Assembly: GCA_963710735.1 (NCBI GenBank) | Contig: CAVQBN010000001.1 | Coordinates: forward strand, 1-64,000 | Direction of reading: 5' to 3' | DNA from: FEN-1297 sp963710735 | GTDB lineage: Bacteria; Bacteroidota; Ignavibacteria; Ignavibacteriales; Ignavibacteriaceae | DNA: 64,000 nucleotides | Shown: positions 16,256 to 25,692 of the stretch, piece after piece | Layout of the letters: each line of letters begins with the position of its first letter | Numbering within the stretch: position 1 is the first letter of the stretch | Program-made: the position numbers and the translations under genes | Notes under the pieces: generated by a model | Told to the model about the DNA's origin: nothing | What the model saw: the letters and a program-made list of their open reading frames with translations, nothing else | The model's database searches: none

Positions 16256-18055
16256 TTATCTTGCTCCAAGTTCAACTTTCAGATTAACCGGTTTCCCATC
16301 CCGAAGTACAGTTACATCAACAATATCCCCTGGAGAAAAATCACCAAGCGCATAAGTATAATCGTAAATATTAGAAATTTTCTTCCCGCCGAAATTAATA
16401 ATTATATCTCCTCCTTTTAATCCGCCTTTCTGTGCGGGGCTGCCTTCATTAACACCATTTATTTTCAATCCGTCAATTTGCCCTGCATAATCCGGCACTG
16501 TACCTACGTAAACCCTAAATGCCATACTCTTTCCGGCATCTTTTCTTGGTACATTTATATAATCCGGTTTAGAAGAAAGAGTATCAATTTGATAGGCAAT
16601 TTTATAAACATAATTTAAAATAGACTCTTCTCCTTTGGAATTAATTTTATCTGCATCGTCTGAAGGGCGGTGATAATCGGAATGTGTACCGGTAAAAAAG
16701 AAAAGTACCGGAATTTTTTTGGCATAAAATGAAGATTGATCACTCGGTGCATAACCTTCATCATTAAAAGTAAGTTTAAAATTGAAATCATTATTATCCT
16801 GGTTAAGCAGATCTTTCCATTTTGATGATGTTCCGGTTCCATAAACTATTAATTTGTCTTCATCATTCATCCTCCCGATCATATCCAGGTTTATCATTGT
16901 TTCCATGTTTTCAATCGCAATTGGAGAATTATCAACAAAATAAGTTGAACCGAGTGTACCGATTTCTTCTCCCGCAAAACTTATAAAAATAATACTCCGT
17001 CTTAATTCATCTTTTTGAGCGGAGAACTTTTCAGCTAATTCTAAAATACCAGCGGTACCTGAGGCATTGTCATCGGCTCCGTTATGAATTTGAGGCTCTT
17101 TACCTCTGTAAAGTGAACCAACTTCACCGTATCCTAAATGATCATAATGCGCGCCTATAACTAAGTATTGATTTTTTAATACCGGATCGTTTCCCTCCAG
17201 GTATCCCACAACATTTTCGCCGTACTTTTTTATTTCTTTTACTTCAGTTTTTAATTCAACCATTCCATTCTTTAATACAAAAGAAGCCGGGGATTTTGTT
17301 ACTTCCATTTTTTTCTGATACTCTTTAAAATCTAAACCATTCGCTTTGAATAACTCATCAATAATAAACCTTTTTACCTGTACAGAACCAAATGAATTAA
17401 TTCCGCTCGCGCCGTCATATTTTAATTGAATTAATTTATCCTCTTCGTCTTTTGGGAAATATCCATTAACAAAAATAACGGCAGCCGCACCTTTTTCTTT
17501 TGCGATTTTAGCTTTATATCTGTATGCAGTATATTTTTCAAATTCACTATGCGGATTTCCGTCGTCAGGATTATATCTCATTATTATTACTGTTTTCCCT
17601 TGTACATCAATTCCTGCATAATCATCATATTTTAAATTTGGAGCAGAAATGCCATAACCAACAAAGGCTAAATCACTTTTAATGTTTGTTGTTCCCGAGA
17701 ACGGAGTTGTAATATATTGTTCACGAAGAATTGGTTCAATCTTTTTACCGTTAACAGAAAAATTTATAGAATTATTTTGTGTTAGCTCAAGAGCAGCGAT
17801 AAATGGAAATTTTTGAAAATAACTATTAGTAAATGGCTTCAGGCCGTATTTTTCAAAATCCTTTTTAATATATTCAGCGGCAAGGGAAGCGCCTTTTGAT
17901 CCTGTGAATCTTCCTTCAAGTTTATCAGAGGCCAAATAATTAATGTGTTCTTGAATTTCCTTTGAAGTTATTTCCGGATTATCCTGCGCTTTTGTGAAAG
18001 GAAACCAAAATGATAAAAAAAACGAAATGAAAATTAATATTAATACCTTCTTCAT
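16256..18055 (-). CDS. M28 family metallopeptidase with PA and PDZ domains, secreted
   Basis: The 599-residue protein has a signal peptide (residues 1-23, ending FPFTKAQ). A protease-associated (PA) insert lies around 120-260. The M28 zinc-peptidase core is marked by GAHYDHLGYG, HNGADDNASGTAG, FAGEEIGTLGS, NLDMIGR and HSDYHRPSDD. Together these supply the His, Asp, Glu, Asp and His ligands and base expected of a co-catalytic two-zinc aminopeptidase. A C-terminal PDZ domain (about 510-599, GLKINGVNEGSPAQKGGLKGGD) probably binds peptide ends. It likely trims peptides in the periplasm or outside the cell. It appears to be monocistronic, facing the anti-sigma gene across a terminator. Confidence 0.9.
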   Translation of the reverse strand: MKKVLILIFISFFLSFWFPFTKAQDNPEITSKEIQEHINYLASDKLEGRFTGSKGASLAAEYIKKDFEKYGLKPFTNSYFQKFPFIAALELTQNNSINFSVNGKKIEPILREQYITTPFSGTTNIKSDLAFVGYGISAPNLKYDDYAGIDVQGKTVIIMRYNPDDGNPHSEFEKYTAYRYKAKIAKEKGAAAVIFVNGYFPKDEEDKLIQLKYDGASGINSFGSVQVKRFIIDELFKANGLDFKEYQKKMEVTKSPASFVLKNGMVELKTEVKEIKKYGENVVGYLEGNDPVLKNQYLVIGAHYDHLGYGEVGSLYRGKEPQIHNGADDNASGTAGILELAEKFSAQKDELRRSIIFISFAGEEIGTLGSTYFVDNSPIAIENMETMINLDMIGRMNDEDKLIVYGTGTSSKWKDLLNQDNNDFNFKLTFNDEGYAPSDQSSFYAKKIPVLFFFTGTHSDYHRPSDDADKINSKGEESILNYVYKIAYQIDTLSSKPDYINVPRKDAGKSMAFRVYVGTVPDYAGQIDGLKINGVNEGSPAQKGGLKGGDIIINFGGKKISNIYDYTYALGDFSPGDIVDVTVLRDGKPVNLKVELGAR

Positions 18056-18260
18056 AAGAACCCCATTTATTTAAATTCTAAAGTAATCTAACTTAAATTT
18101 TTATAATATAATTATCAATAAGATGATTTATAAGATTCCTTAAATTGTATTAATAATTTACATGTGAAAATTATAAACAACAGGTAGGTAAGTATTTAGA
18201 AAAATGGTTAAAATAATTCTTAACGTCTGTATTAAAAAGGATTTTTATGAGAGTTATAAA

Positions 18261-18974
18261 TTATTCAGGCACATGTACAAGAAAATATTTTTTAGCGGAT
18301 TGCCCGATTGATTTTGCTTCACTGACTGTCATATGCATATCATTAGGTGTTTCATCCTCATGTCCTGCTTCTATTACTGCTAAGTCAGAATTTTTTGCAT
18401 TCTTAACTAATGCTTCACAATAAGCAGTATCCCCGCCGTAACAAATTTTTATTCCTTTATACGTAAATTTAAAACCAACAGCAGGTACCTGCCGTGTTAC
18501 TATACCGTCATGTAAATATTCTTTATGAATAACCGGAAATGGTTTTATAGTAACGCCATTGCTTTTAAAACTTCTGCTGTCATTAATAATTTTAAGATGA
18601 ATGTCATAAGGTAAAGTTTTTGAATATACTTTTTTAAATGCATTATAGATACTTTCAATTTCAACACAACCTTGCGGAAAGTGAATTGAAAGCGGAGATT
18701 GTTTGTGCATCACACGCATATAAGTTAACAATGCCCATACTCCGCCTACATGATCATGGTGACCGTGAGTAATGAATAAATTAGAAATACTAAGAATATT
18801 GTTCGTCCCGATTTCCTTATTTAAATCTCTAAGTACTCCATCTCCCGGATCAACAACAAAATGTGTATTATCTGCTTTAATTAGAATACCGGTAGCTATA
18901 TTAGGAATAGAACAGAAAATTTTAATTGAAAAATTTTCTTTGTTCCATTTTAACGGGTATTTTTGACGAGCCAT
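18261..18974 (-). CDS. MBL-fold metallo-hydrolase (RNase Z-like)
   Basis: The 237-residue protein carries the metallo-beta-lactamase motif THGHHDHVGG for two metal ions. Further marks are VDPGDG near the N-terminus, CYGGDTAYC, and a late His-containing HMTVSEA segment. The layout is like the ribonuclease Z / ElaC group and related phosphodiesterases. It lacks a full exosite arm, so tRNA 3' processing is not certain. It is cytoplasmic. The start lies 33 bases after the stop of the Fur-family gene on the same strand, so the two could be co-transcribed. The precise substrate is not determined. Confidence 0.8.
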   Translation of the reverse strand: MARQKYPLKWNKENFSIKIFCSIPNIATGILIKADNTHFVVDPGDGVLRDLNKEIGTNNILSISNLFITHGHHDHVGGVWALLTYMRVMHKQSPLSIHFPQGCVEIESIYNAFKKVYSKTLPYDIHLKIINDSRSFKSNGVTIKPFPVIHKEYLHDGIVTRQVPAVGFKFTYKGIKICYGGDTAYCEALVKNAKNSDLAVIEAGHEDETPNDMHMTVSEAKSIGQSAKKYFLVHVPE

Positions 18975-19007
18975 ATTTTTAAAAAGATTATGTGAAATTA
19001 TTTAATT

Positions 19008-19466
19008 TTAACTTTTATTTTGATAGTATTTACAATTCTTTGGATCTTTACAACGAGCAAAAATATTAAATGAATAATTTTCAACAACAAATCCGTGCTC
19101 ATCACTAATTTCTTTTGGAAGTACTTTGATTTTAGAATTTGTAAACTCTACTATTCTACCGCAGTCCATACAAATTAAATGATCATGCCGTTGTTTTTTA
19201 TAGTTGTTTTCGTACTTTGTTAATTTATCGCCGAAGTTTCGTTTTATTAATAATTCACATTGGACTAAAAGTTCAAGTGTGTTGTAAACAGTTGCTCTGG
19301 AAACTCTTGACTTCTGATTCTTCATCAAGATAAATAAATCATCTGCTTGAAAATGGCCTTTGTATTCCAAAGCTGCTTCCAATACCTCAAATCGTTCAGG
19401 AGTAATTCTATTTTTAGCATTCTTCAGGAATTCTCTAAATATATCTTCTGCTTGCTGGTTTTTCAT
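19008..19466 (-). CDS. Fur family transcriptional regulator
   Basis: This 152-residue repressor has the winged-helix segment with RVSRATVYNTLELLVQCELL (about residues 53-72). The metal-binding HDHLICMDCGRIVEF follows near 93-107, and a C-terminal CKDPKNCKYY supplies the second cysteine pair of the structural zinc site. Fur-family proteins sense ferrous iron, zinc or peroxide. Position 134 bases downstream of feoB on the same strand favours iron control of the feo genes (inference). The N-terminal extension is short and the length is standard. A PerR or Zur role cannot be excluded from sequence alone. Confidence 0.88.
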   Translation of the reverse strand: MKNQQAEDIFREFLKNAKNRITPERFEVLEAALEYKGHFQADDLFILMKNQKSRVSRATVYNTLELLVQCELLIKRNFGDKLTKYENNYKKQRHDHLICMDCGRIVEFTNSKIKVLPKEISDEHGFVVENYSFNIFARCKDPKNCKYYQNKS

Positions 19467-19600
19467 TATTTAGGTCTGTTTGATAGTATTAAAAATATAA
19501 CTGTCAATTAAGAATATCAAGACAGTTTTACACTTAAAAATTCGTAATACAAAAAAGAATCTTGCTGAGTGACTTCGCAATTATGCGAGAAAAAATATTT

Positions 19601-21640
19601 CTAATTGATCCCCAAAAATCTTAAGCCATTAACAACAATAAATGTTAAGAAATAAGCTCCTGAAGTAAATAGAATTAGTTGAAGCATTGGGATTCTCCAG
19701 CTGCCGGTTTCTTTTCTTGAAATTGCCAGAGTTGAAATACATTGTAATGCAAAAATAAAATAGATAATGAGACCAATGATTGTAGCTGTTGTAAATAATT
19801 TCTGCCCGGTTCCTGCAATTGTAGCCTGCCTCATCTCTTTTAAAATTGAAGTTTGAAGAGTTCCTTTATCTCCGGTAACTTTAAAAATCAAAGCTAGTGA
19901 ACTGACGAAAACTTCTCTTGCTGCAAATGTGGGGATTAACGAAACACCTACTCTCCAATCCATTCCGATTGGTTTCATAATAGGCTGAATAAATTTACCT
20001 AAATCGGCAGCAAAAGAATTTGATAATCTTTCCGAACTAATTATTTGTTCAGCTTTTTCCTGATTCAAATTGTGTGTATCAATCTTAGGATTATAATCCG
20101 GGAAATATGTTAGAAACCAGATAATTATCGACAAAAATAAAATGGCTGTTCCGGCTCTCTTAATATAAGCCATAGAACTATGGTATGTATTAGTAGCAAC
20201 TACCTGAAGTTTTGGTACTCTATAAGTCGGAAGTTCAAGAATAAAAGAAGAATTATCTTCTTCTTTAATAATTGTTCCTCTAAACTTATTTGCAATACCT
20301 GCAACGATTGCAGAAGATACAATGCTGAATAAATAAATTCCCGCTAACACTAAACCGGCTAACCATGATTTATTCATAGGGAAAAGGAATGCTAACAGGA
20401 GTGCATACACGGGAAGTCGTGCACTACAGCTAAGCAAGGGAATAATAAAAATTGTAAGCAGCCTTTCTCTTTTATTAGGAATGGTCCGTGTTGCCATAAT
20501 TGCCGGTATCGCGCATGCAAAACCGGATAACATTGGTACGAAAGATCTGCCATTTAAACCGATTTTTGATAAAGGCTTATCGATGAGCATTGCACCTCTT
20601 GCTAGATAACCAGTGTCTTCAAGCAATCCAAGAATTAGAAACAAAATAATTATTTGTGGGAGGAAAACTAAAACTGCACCTGTACCGCTTATAACACCGT
20701 TGGCAAGGAAACTGCCGACCCAATTATTCCCAATTAAGGTTATAGCTTCTGTGGACAGATATCCGAACAGATCATCAACTAATCCCATTAATGGCTGCGC
20801 AAGCCAAAATATAGAAGTAAAAGTTAATGACATGATTAGAAAGAATAGTACTAATCCCCATGTTTTGTGGAGAAGAATTCGGTCGATTTTTAAAGTTGTA
20901 TTATCAAGCGTATTATTATGATTGTTACTTCGATTATTCAGAACATTTAGTTTCTCATTAGCTTTTTTAATATTACCACTATTTTGTGTTCCGTTCTTTT
21001 CTATAATTACAGTATGTTCTATTTTCTCAATCTCTTTGTAGAAATCTATAAGCTTTTCAATGGGCAAATTGTCTTTAAAGCGAATAATTTCGACTTTATC
21101 TTTACCTCTAATATTTATAATATTTTCTTCAATTTCCTTTATCAGTTCTTCAACACCATTTCCTGTTCTGCCGTCTATTTTAACCACACTGCAATTTAAT
21201 TCTTCGCTCAGTTTTGAAATGGAAATATCTTTGTCTCTACGGTTGAGGATATCTGTCATTGTAAGTGCAACAATTACATTAAATCTTGATTCAATTAATT
21301 GTTCAGCTAATAATAAGTGCCGTGATAACTGGCTGGCATCAATAGTCACTATAATTAAATCTGGTATACCGAATGTTGGATGTGAATAAAGGGAATCTAT
21401 AGAGATTCGTTCATCCGGAGAATTTGGAATTAAGCTGACGATGCCGGGAGAATCAAGTACTTTGCCTTCAAAATTATATTTCTTTTGAATTTTACTTATG
21501 GAATATTCAACAGTAGCACCGGGGTAATTAACTGTTTTATAATTTTTACCACTTAAATAATTAAAAAGAGTTGTTTTCCCGGAATTTGGAGGGCCGACCA
21601 GGGTGATTAAAGGTTCAGCTTCTAATGTTTTGGCAGTCAT
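19601..21640 (-). CDS. feoB: Ferrous iron transport protein B
   Basis: The 679-residue FeoB starts with a G domain (residues 10-180): P-loop GPPNSGKTTLF, NYPGATVE, DSPGIVSL and TMTD. A helical spacer follows, with an unusually Asn-rich linker near 225-250 (NNRSNNHNN), then about eight membrane segments. Two gate motifs are visible (GFACAIPAIMATRTI and FVPMLSGF, plus AAREVFVSS). The protein moves Fe2+ into the cytoplasm in a GTP-dependent way. The start overlaps the feoA stop in an ATGA arrangement, so the two are translationally coupled. A Fur-family gene follows 134 bases later, giving a feoA-feoB-fur order. Length and motifs are complete. Confidence 0.95.
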   Translation of the reverse strand: MTAKTLEAEPLITLVGPPNSGKTTLFNYLSGKNYKTVNYPGATVEYSISKIQKKYNFEGKVLDSPGIVSLIPNSPDERISIDSLYSHPTFGIPDLIIVTIDASQLSRHLLLAEQLIESRFNVIVALTMTDILNRRDKDISISKLSEELNCSVVKIDGRTGNGVEELIKEIEENIINIRGKDKVEIIRFKDNLPIEKLIDFYKEIEKIEHTVIIEKNGTQNSGNIKKANEKLNVLNNRSNNHNNTLDNTTLKIDRILLHKTWGLVLFFLIMSLTFTSIFWLAQPLMGLVDDLFGYLSTEAITLIGNNWVGSFLANGVISGTGAVLVFLPQIIILFLILGLLEDTGYLARGAMLIDKPLSKIGLNGRSFVPMLSGFACAIPAIMATRTIPNKRERLLTIFIIPLLSCSARLPVYALLLAFLFPMNKSWLAGLVLAGIYLFSIVSSAIVAGIANKFRGTIIKEEDNSSFILELPTYRVPKLQVVATNTYHSSMAYIKRAGTAILFLSIIIWFLTYFPDYNPKIDTHNLNQEKAEQIISSERLSNSFAADLGKFIQPIMKPIGMDWRVGVSLIPTFAAREVFVSSLALIFKVTGDKGTLQTSILKEMRQATIAGTGQKLFTTATIIGLIIYFIFALQCISTLAISRKETGSWRIPMLQLILFTSGAYFLTFIVVNGLRFLGIN

Positions 21641-21861
21641 AAAATTTTTATACAGACAGCTTCATCTTTTCTTATAGCCACAATGGTCCCCCGAACTGAA
21701 AAAGCTAGCGGATCATTAAACAAAGACATATTGATTAATTGTATTTCTTGGCCTGGGGTGAAGCCAAATTCTAGTATCCTTCTTGAAGAAGGATGTGAAC
21801 CATCAATTCCATTTATAACCCCTTTTTCTCCATATTTTAATTCAGCAGCAGTTTTCATCAA
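21637..21861 (-). CDS. feoA: Ferrous iron transport protein A
   Basis: FeoA is a 74-residue SH3-like protein that supports FeoB. The sequence has the family pattern: GEKGVINGIDG, RILEFGFTPGQEIQLIN, a mid-protein DPLAFSVRG and an ending in AVCIKIL. It overlaps the feoB start by four bases (ATGA). Upstream lies the divergent histidine kinase gene across a 224-base gap holding a 12-bp perfect palindrome that could be an operator. Confidence 0.93.
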   Translation of the reverse strand: MMKTAAELKYGEKGVINGIDGSHPSSRRILEFGFTPGQEIQLINMSLFNDPLAFSVRGTIVAIRKDEAVCIKIL

Positions 21862-21952
21862 TTTACCTAAAAATTCGCTTGTTATTAAGATTTAGTCTTT
21901 ATAAAGATAAAATAATCTAATCAAAAAATCAATAAATAATTTTTTCAACAAT

Positions 21953-21964
21953 TTGTAATTACAA
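21953..21964. promoter_or_regulatory. Perfect 12-bp palindrome upstream of feoAB (possible operator)
   Basis: TTGTAATTACAA sits 92 bases before feoA and 122 bases before the divergent kinase gene. Its A/T-rich dyad is compatible with a Fur-like operator, but in DNA this rich in A+T short palindromes arise by chance, so this is only a candidate. Confidence 0.25.
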
Positions 21965-22085
21965 TTATAAATATAAAAATTTATTTAAATTTGAAGAAAA
22001 AATTAGTAAAAAATTTGGCTACTCAATATTATATTGAATAAGTTTAAAACCTAAAGCTTTAGAATAAATATGTGGAACAGGTTTT

Positions 22086-24107
22086 ATGGGAAAAAAGCAA
22101 CATAAAGATTCAATAAATTCGGTGCCTTCCGAAATAAACACAGGGGAAATGAATTCCGGCATTAATGAGGTAAACGCCTTATATAGGTATAATTTAAAAA
22201 CAAAAAAGTATATTTATTTCAGCGGGGAAATTGAAAATATTACGGGATATTCAATTAATGAGCTTGATAATGCAGGCTTTGAAAAAATTATACTAAATAA
22301 AAAAAGTCTTTCTAAATCAAAATTAAATAAAGCTGATACTTCTAATAACTTTTATGTCTTGTCTTCTAAATATTTGATTAAGACTAAGAAAGGGAAGGAG
22401 TTATGGATAACTGATAAATACATTTATGAAAAAGACGGAAAGGGAGTTAATATTTACAGGGCTGGAATATTGACTAAATTGTCACAACCGGAAAATCCCC
22501 TGGATAATGTATTTTTAGAAAATAGCTATTTACATAAAATATTGGATTTGGCAGATGTAACAATTGTTGTGTTGGATAAGAAAGGGGTTGTTACATTTAT
22601 TAATAAATCCGGATGTAGACTCCTGAATTACAAGGATACCGATATAATAGGGAAAAACTGGTTTACTAGTTTTCTTCCGAAAGAAACCGGGAAAGGATTA
22701 AAGGTTAAGTACGAAAAAATTTTTAATGATGAAACAGAATTTATAGAGTCTAATGATAATCCCATACTGCTGCAATCAGGTGAAGAAAAATATATAAGAT
22801 GGAGAAATTCATATTTAAGGGATGAGAACGAAAATCTAATTGGAATTGTCAGCAGCGGAATGGATGTAACTGAGTTAAAAAAAGATGAAAAAATTCAGCA
22901 GATAATTTACCGCATTTTACAGGCGGCAAATTATGAAAGCAATTTAAATGAATTTTTTAAATTCATTCATTCATCTGTCGGGGAACTGATGCCTGTTGAA
23001 AATTTTTATATTTCCTTGTACGATAAAGAGAACCAAATAATTACTTTTCCGTATTTTGTTGATCAAGTTGATGAAGCATTCCCACCTAAAAAATTTGGGA
23101 AAGGTCTCACCGAATATGTTTTAAAAACCGGGGAACCAATGCTGGTGGATGGAGCAAAGGATAAAGAATTAGTGTTAAAAGGTGAAGTTGAACTGGTTGG
23201 TTCACCTACTAGTATATGGTTGGGCATACCGCTCAAAATACAGGATAATACTATAGGCACACTAGTGGTTCAAGATTATAATTCGGATAAAACTTACGGC
23301 GAAAAAGAACAGAAAATTTTGGAAATGATTTCTTACGCAATATCAAGGGCAATTGAACGAAAACGAGTAGAGCAGGAACGCGCTGAATTAATTGATGAGT
23401 TAAAAGAATTGAATTCATCAAAGGACAAGTTAATTTCTTTAATCTCCCATGATCTAAGAAGTCCTTTCAACTCACTACTTGGATTTTCAGAAATTTTAAC
23501 CACTGAATATGATTCTCTAACTCATGATGAAATCCAGGAATATCTAAAAGTAATTTATGAAGCTTCAAATAATTTGTACGGAATGACAAACAACTTACTT
23601 CATTATTCTCGTGTCCAAATGGGCAGATTTGATTTTAAACCTAAAAATTTGAAACTAATTAAAACCATTAATCGTTGTTTAAACTTGTTAAAAGGAAATG
23701 TAGTCAAGAAACAAATCAATCTATCTTTAGACGTTGATAAAAATTTGGAAGTGTTTGCTGATGAAGATATGCTTAATTCTATAATTCAAAATCTAACCTC
23801 AAATGCAATAAAATTTACAAATAGACATGGTGATGTTAATATTACTGCAAAAGAGGCTACAGAAGCATCCGGCAAAAACTTAGCGGAAATTACTATCAAA
23901 GATAACGGAGTTGGGATAAGTAAGGAAGATTTGGAGAAAATAAAAAAAGATTTAATTTTTTCAACATCGGGAACCGAAAGAGAATATGGAACAGGCCTAG
24001 GTTTAGTATTAGTTAAAGAGTTTATAGAAAAAAACGGCGGTAAAGTTTGGATTAACAGTAAAGTAAATGAGGGAACTACGTTTACCTTTACATTGCCAGT
24101 TGCTTAG
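22086..24107 (+). CDS. Sensor histidine kinase with PAS and GAF domains
   Basis: The 673-residue soluble kinase has, in order, an N-terminal PAS-like region (about 25-130), a PAS domain (about 147-262, ending with the PAC-type YIRWRNSYLRDENENLIG), a GAF domain (about 275-415), a HisKA dimerisation helix and a HATPase domain. The phosphorylated His is His455 in LISHDLRSPFNSLLGF. The N box is NLTSNAIKFTNR, G1 is DNGVGIS and G2 is GTGLGLVLVKEF. No membrane segment is seen, so it should sense a cytoplasmic signal. No response regulator is adjacent, making it an orphan kinase. It is divergent from feoA; a regulatory link to iron would be speculation. Confidence 0.9.
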   Translation: MGKKQHKDSINSVPSEINTGEMNSGINEVNALYRYNLKTKKYIYFSGEIENITGYSINELDNAGFEKIILNKKSLSKSKLNKADTSNNFYVLSSKYLIKTKKGKELWITDKYIYEKDGKGVNIYRAGILTKLSQPENPLDNVFLENSYLHKILDLADVTIVVLDKKGVVTFINKSGCRLLNYKDTDIIGKNWFTSFLPKETGKGLKVKYEKIFNDETEFIESNDNPILLQSGEEKYIRWRNSYLRDENENLIGIVSSGMDVTELKKDEKIQQIIYRILQAANYESNLNEFFKFIHSSVGELMPVENFYISLYDKENQIITFPYFVDQVDEAFPPKKFGKGLTEYVLKTGEPMLVDGAKDKELVLKGEVELVGSPTSIWLGIPLKIQDNTIGTLVVQDYNSDKTYGEKEQKILEMISYAISRAIERKRVEQERAELIDELKELNSSKDKLISLISHDLRSPFNSLLGFSEILTTEYDSLTHDEIQEYLKVIYEASNNLYGMTNNLLHYSRVQMGRFDFKPKNLKLIKTINRCLNLLKGNVVKKQINLSLDVDKNLEVFADEDMLNSIIQNLTSNAIKFTNRHGDVNITAKEATEASGKNLAEITIKDNGVGISKEDLEKIKKDLIFSTSGTEREYGTGLGLVLVKEFIEKNGGKVWINSKVNEGTTFTFTLPVA

Positions 24108-24385
24108 TAAAATATTATTATAGCCTATCATAAATAAATAATTCCTTTTTAATTGCCACTGCCAAATTTTCCCACAAAAAATTGTTATAAAGCACAGTTT
24201 TGAATTCTTAGTTCATTGACTATGCAATAATTTTTAGTTAAATATTGCTACGATTTATTATTGATTGAATTAATATTTTTGATTTTTAACAGTAATTAAA
24301 AAGTACCTAAGAAATATTAAAACCAAGTTCTAAATATTTTCAATTAGATTAGAAAAAATTAACTAAACTCCTTTAAAAGGAGATA

Positions 24386-24994
24386 ATGGAAATAAAAAGC
24401 AAGGAGAAAGTCGTGGCAGCAAAAAAAATCCTTATGATTGTTGGCGATTTTGTAGAAGATTATGAAGTGATGGTTCCATTTCAAATATTAACAATGGTTG
24501 GCCATCAAGTAGATGCTGTTTGCCCGGACAAAAAAGCCGGAGAAACTGTAAAAACTGCAGTACACGATTTTATTGGTGATCAAACATATGTTGAATTAAC
24601 CGGACATAGATTTAAGCTAAATGCAGATTTCGATAAAGTAAAACCTGAAAAATATGATGCTTTAGTAATACCGGGAGGAAGAGCGCCTGAATATTTAAGG
24701 TTAAATAAAAAAGTTATTGAAATTGTAAAACATTTTGAAAATAAACCTATTGCTGCAATTTGCCATGGGCCTCAAATACTTGCTGCTGCTGATATGTTAA
24801 AAGGTAAACATATGATTTCTTATCCCGCTGTTGGACCTGAATGTATAGTTGCTGGCGCAAAGTATGGTGAAGTAAGTGCCGGTGCAGATAATGCAATTAC
24901 CGATGGGAATCTAGTAACTGCGCCTGCCTGGCCAGCACATCCGCAATGGATGAAACAATTTTTGAAAGTTTTGGGATCTAAAATAGAACCATAA
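24386..24994 (+). CDS. DJ-1/PfpI family protein
   Basis: The 202-residue protein belongs to the DJ-1/ThiJ/PfpI superfamily. The nucleophile elbow IAAICHGPQIL places the conserved Cys at residue 126, with the acidic partner in the VIPGGRAPEYLR segment. Members act as proteases, glyoxalases, deglycases or chaperones; the exact activity cannot be read from sequence. An AGGAG-type ribosome-binding site precedes the ATG. An in-frame GTG after the GAGAAAGTC segment is a possible later start, but the ribosome-binding site favours this one. The gene is followed by a 314-base gap before the small gene at 25309. Confidence 0.85.
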   Translation: MEIKSKEKVVAAKKILMIVGDFVEDYEVMVPFQILTMVGHQVDAVCPDKKAGETVKTAVHDFIGDQTYVELTGHRFKLNADFDKVKPEKYDALVIPGGRAPEYLRLNKKVIEIVKHFENKPIAAICHGPQILAAADMLKGKHMISYPAVGPECIVAGAKYGEVSAGADNAITDGNLVTAPAWPAHPQWMKQFLKVLGSKIEP

Positions 24995-25308
24995 AAGATT
25001 TGTAGTGGTTTTTAGTTAATGATTTCCTAATAAGCTTAATTATTCCTTGGTATAAGGTAAGTCTCTAAAAAAAATTAACGTTATGAGCTATCTGTCATAA
25101 TTATTTAAAGTATCCCAAGATTTTGACATAGATAAAATCAATAAAATTTTGTATATAATTATATAGTTTATGCACTTAAAAGGTACACTAATTATTCTCC
25201 TATATATACTGCGTTTATGTTTAGTTAAATTATTCTAGAAACTATAAAATCTTAAATGTTATCCAAAAGACAAAACGTTTAATGATTTTAACATATAAGG
25301 AGATAGCG
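24995..25308. other. A/T-rich gap before the small gene of the amidoligase region
   Basis: No open frame or strong hairpin is seen. It likely carries the promoter for the small gene at 25309, whose ribosome-binding site (AAGGAG) lies just before its ATG. Confidence 0.35.
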
Positions 25309-25542
25309 ATGGAGACAATTTTCGATCATAATGTTACAGGGGTGGAACTGGAAGTATTAAATTCCTTCATTCCAAGTCGGCTTATCAGAAGTAAAGAAAA
25401 ATATATGGTAAATATTGATCGTGATAAGAGTAATGCAGACCTGTATCATCTTTATATGCTCCGCGGTGAAAATAATAAAGCTGAGTTGTATTTGAAGAAA
25501 ATAAAAGATCCAGAGTATAAATATATCCTCTCATCATTTTAA
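25309..25542 (+). CDS. Small protein of unknown function (77 aa) upstream of the amidoligase operon
   Basis: I do not recognise this protein. The longer frame opens at 25282, but an AAGGAG ribosome-binding site sits just upstream of the ATG at 25309, so I take that start. The product METIFDHNVTGVELE... is hydrophilic, has no signal peptide, membrane segment or cysteine, and ends in ...EYKYILSSF. A 9-bp stem hairpin (25584-25619) and 150 bases separate it from the peptidase gene that begins the amidoligase operon. It may be unrelated, or a substrate or accessory protein of that operon (speculation). Confidence 0.6.
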   Translation: METIFDHNVTGVELEVLNSFIPSRLIRSKEKYMVNIDRDKSNADLYHLYMLRGENNKAELYLKKIKDPEYKYILSSF

Positions 25543-25583
25543 TTATAGGAATTATGTCAATTTTAAATAATAATTAATAATAT

Positions 25584-25619
25584 TGAATAGAGTGATTATT
25601 TTTGTAACCCCTCTATTCA
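25584..25619 (+). terminator. Hairpin between small gene and amidoligase operon
   Basis: TGAATAGAG (25584-25592) pairs with CTCTATTCA (25611-25619) with an 18-base loop. No clean T-tract follows, so it may be a weak terminator or a processing/leader structure. Confidence 0.35.
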
Positions 25620-25692
25620 GTATATCTTATATACCTGAAATACATAATTCCTACATAATTACCACAATATTAAAAAAACAATAAAAAAATAT

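Noticed and set aside
25282..25308. Upstream ATG as the start of the small gene
   Set aside because: The AAGGAG site lies inside this extension and is correctly spaced for the ATG at 25309.
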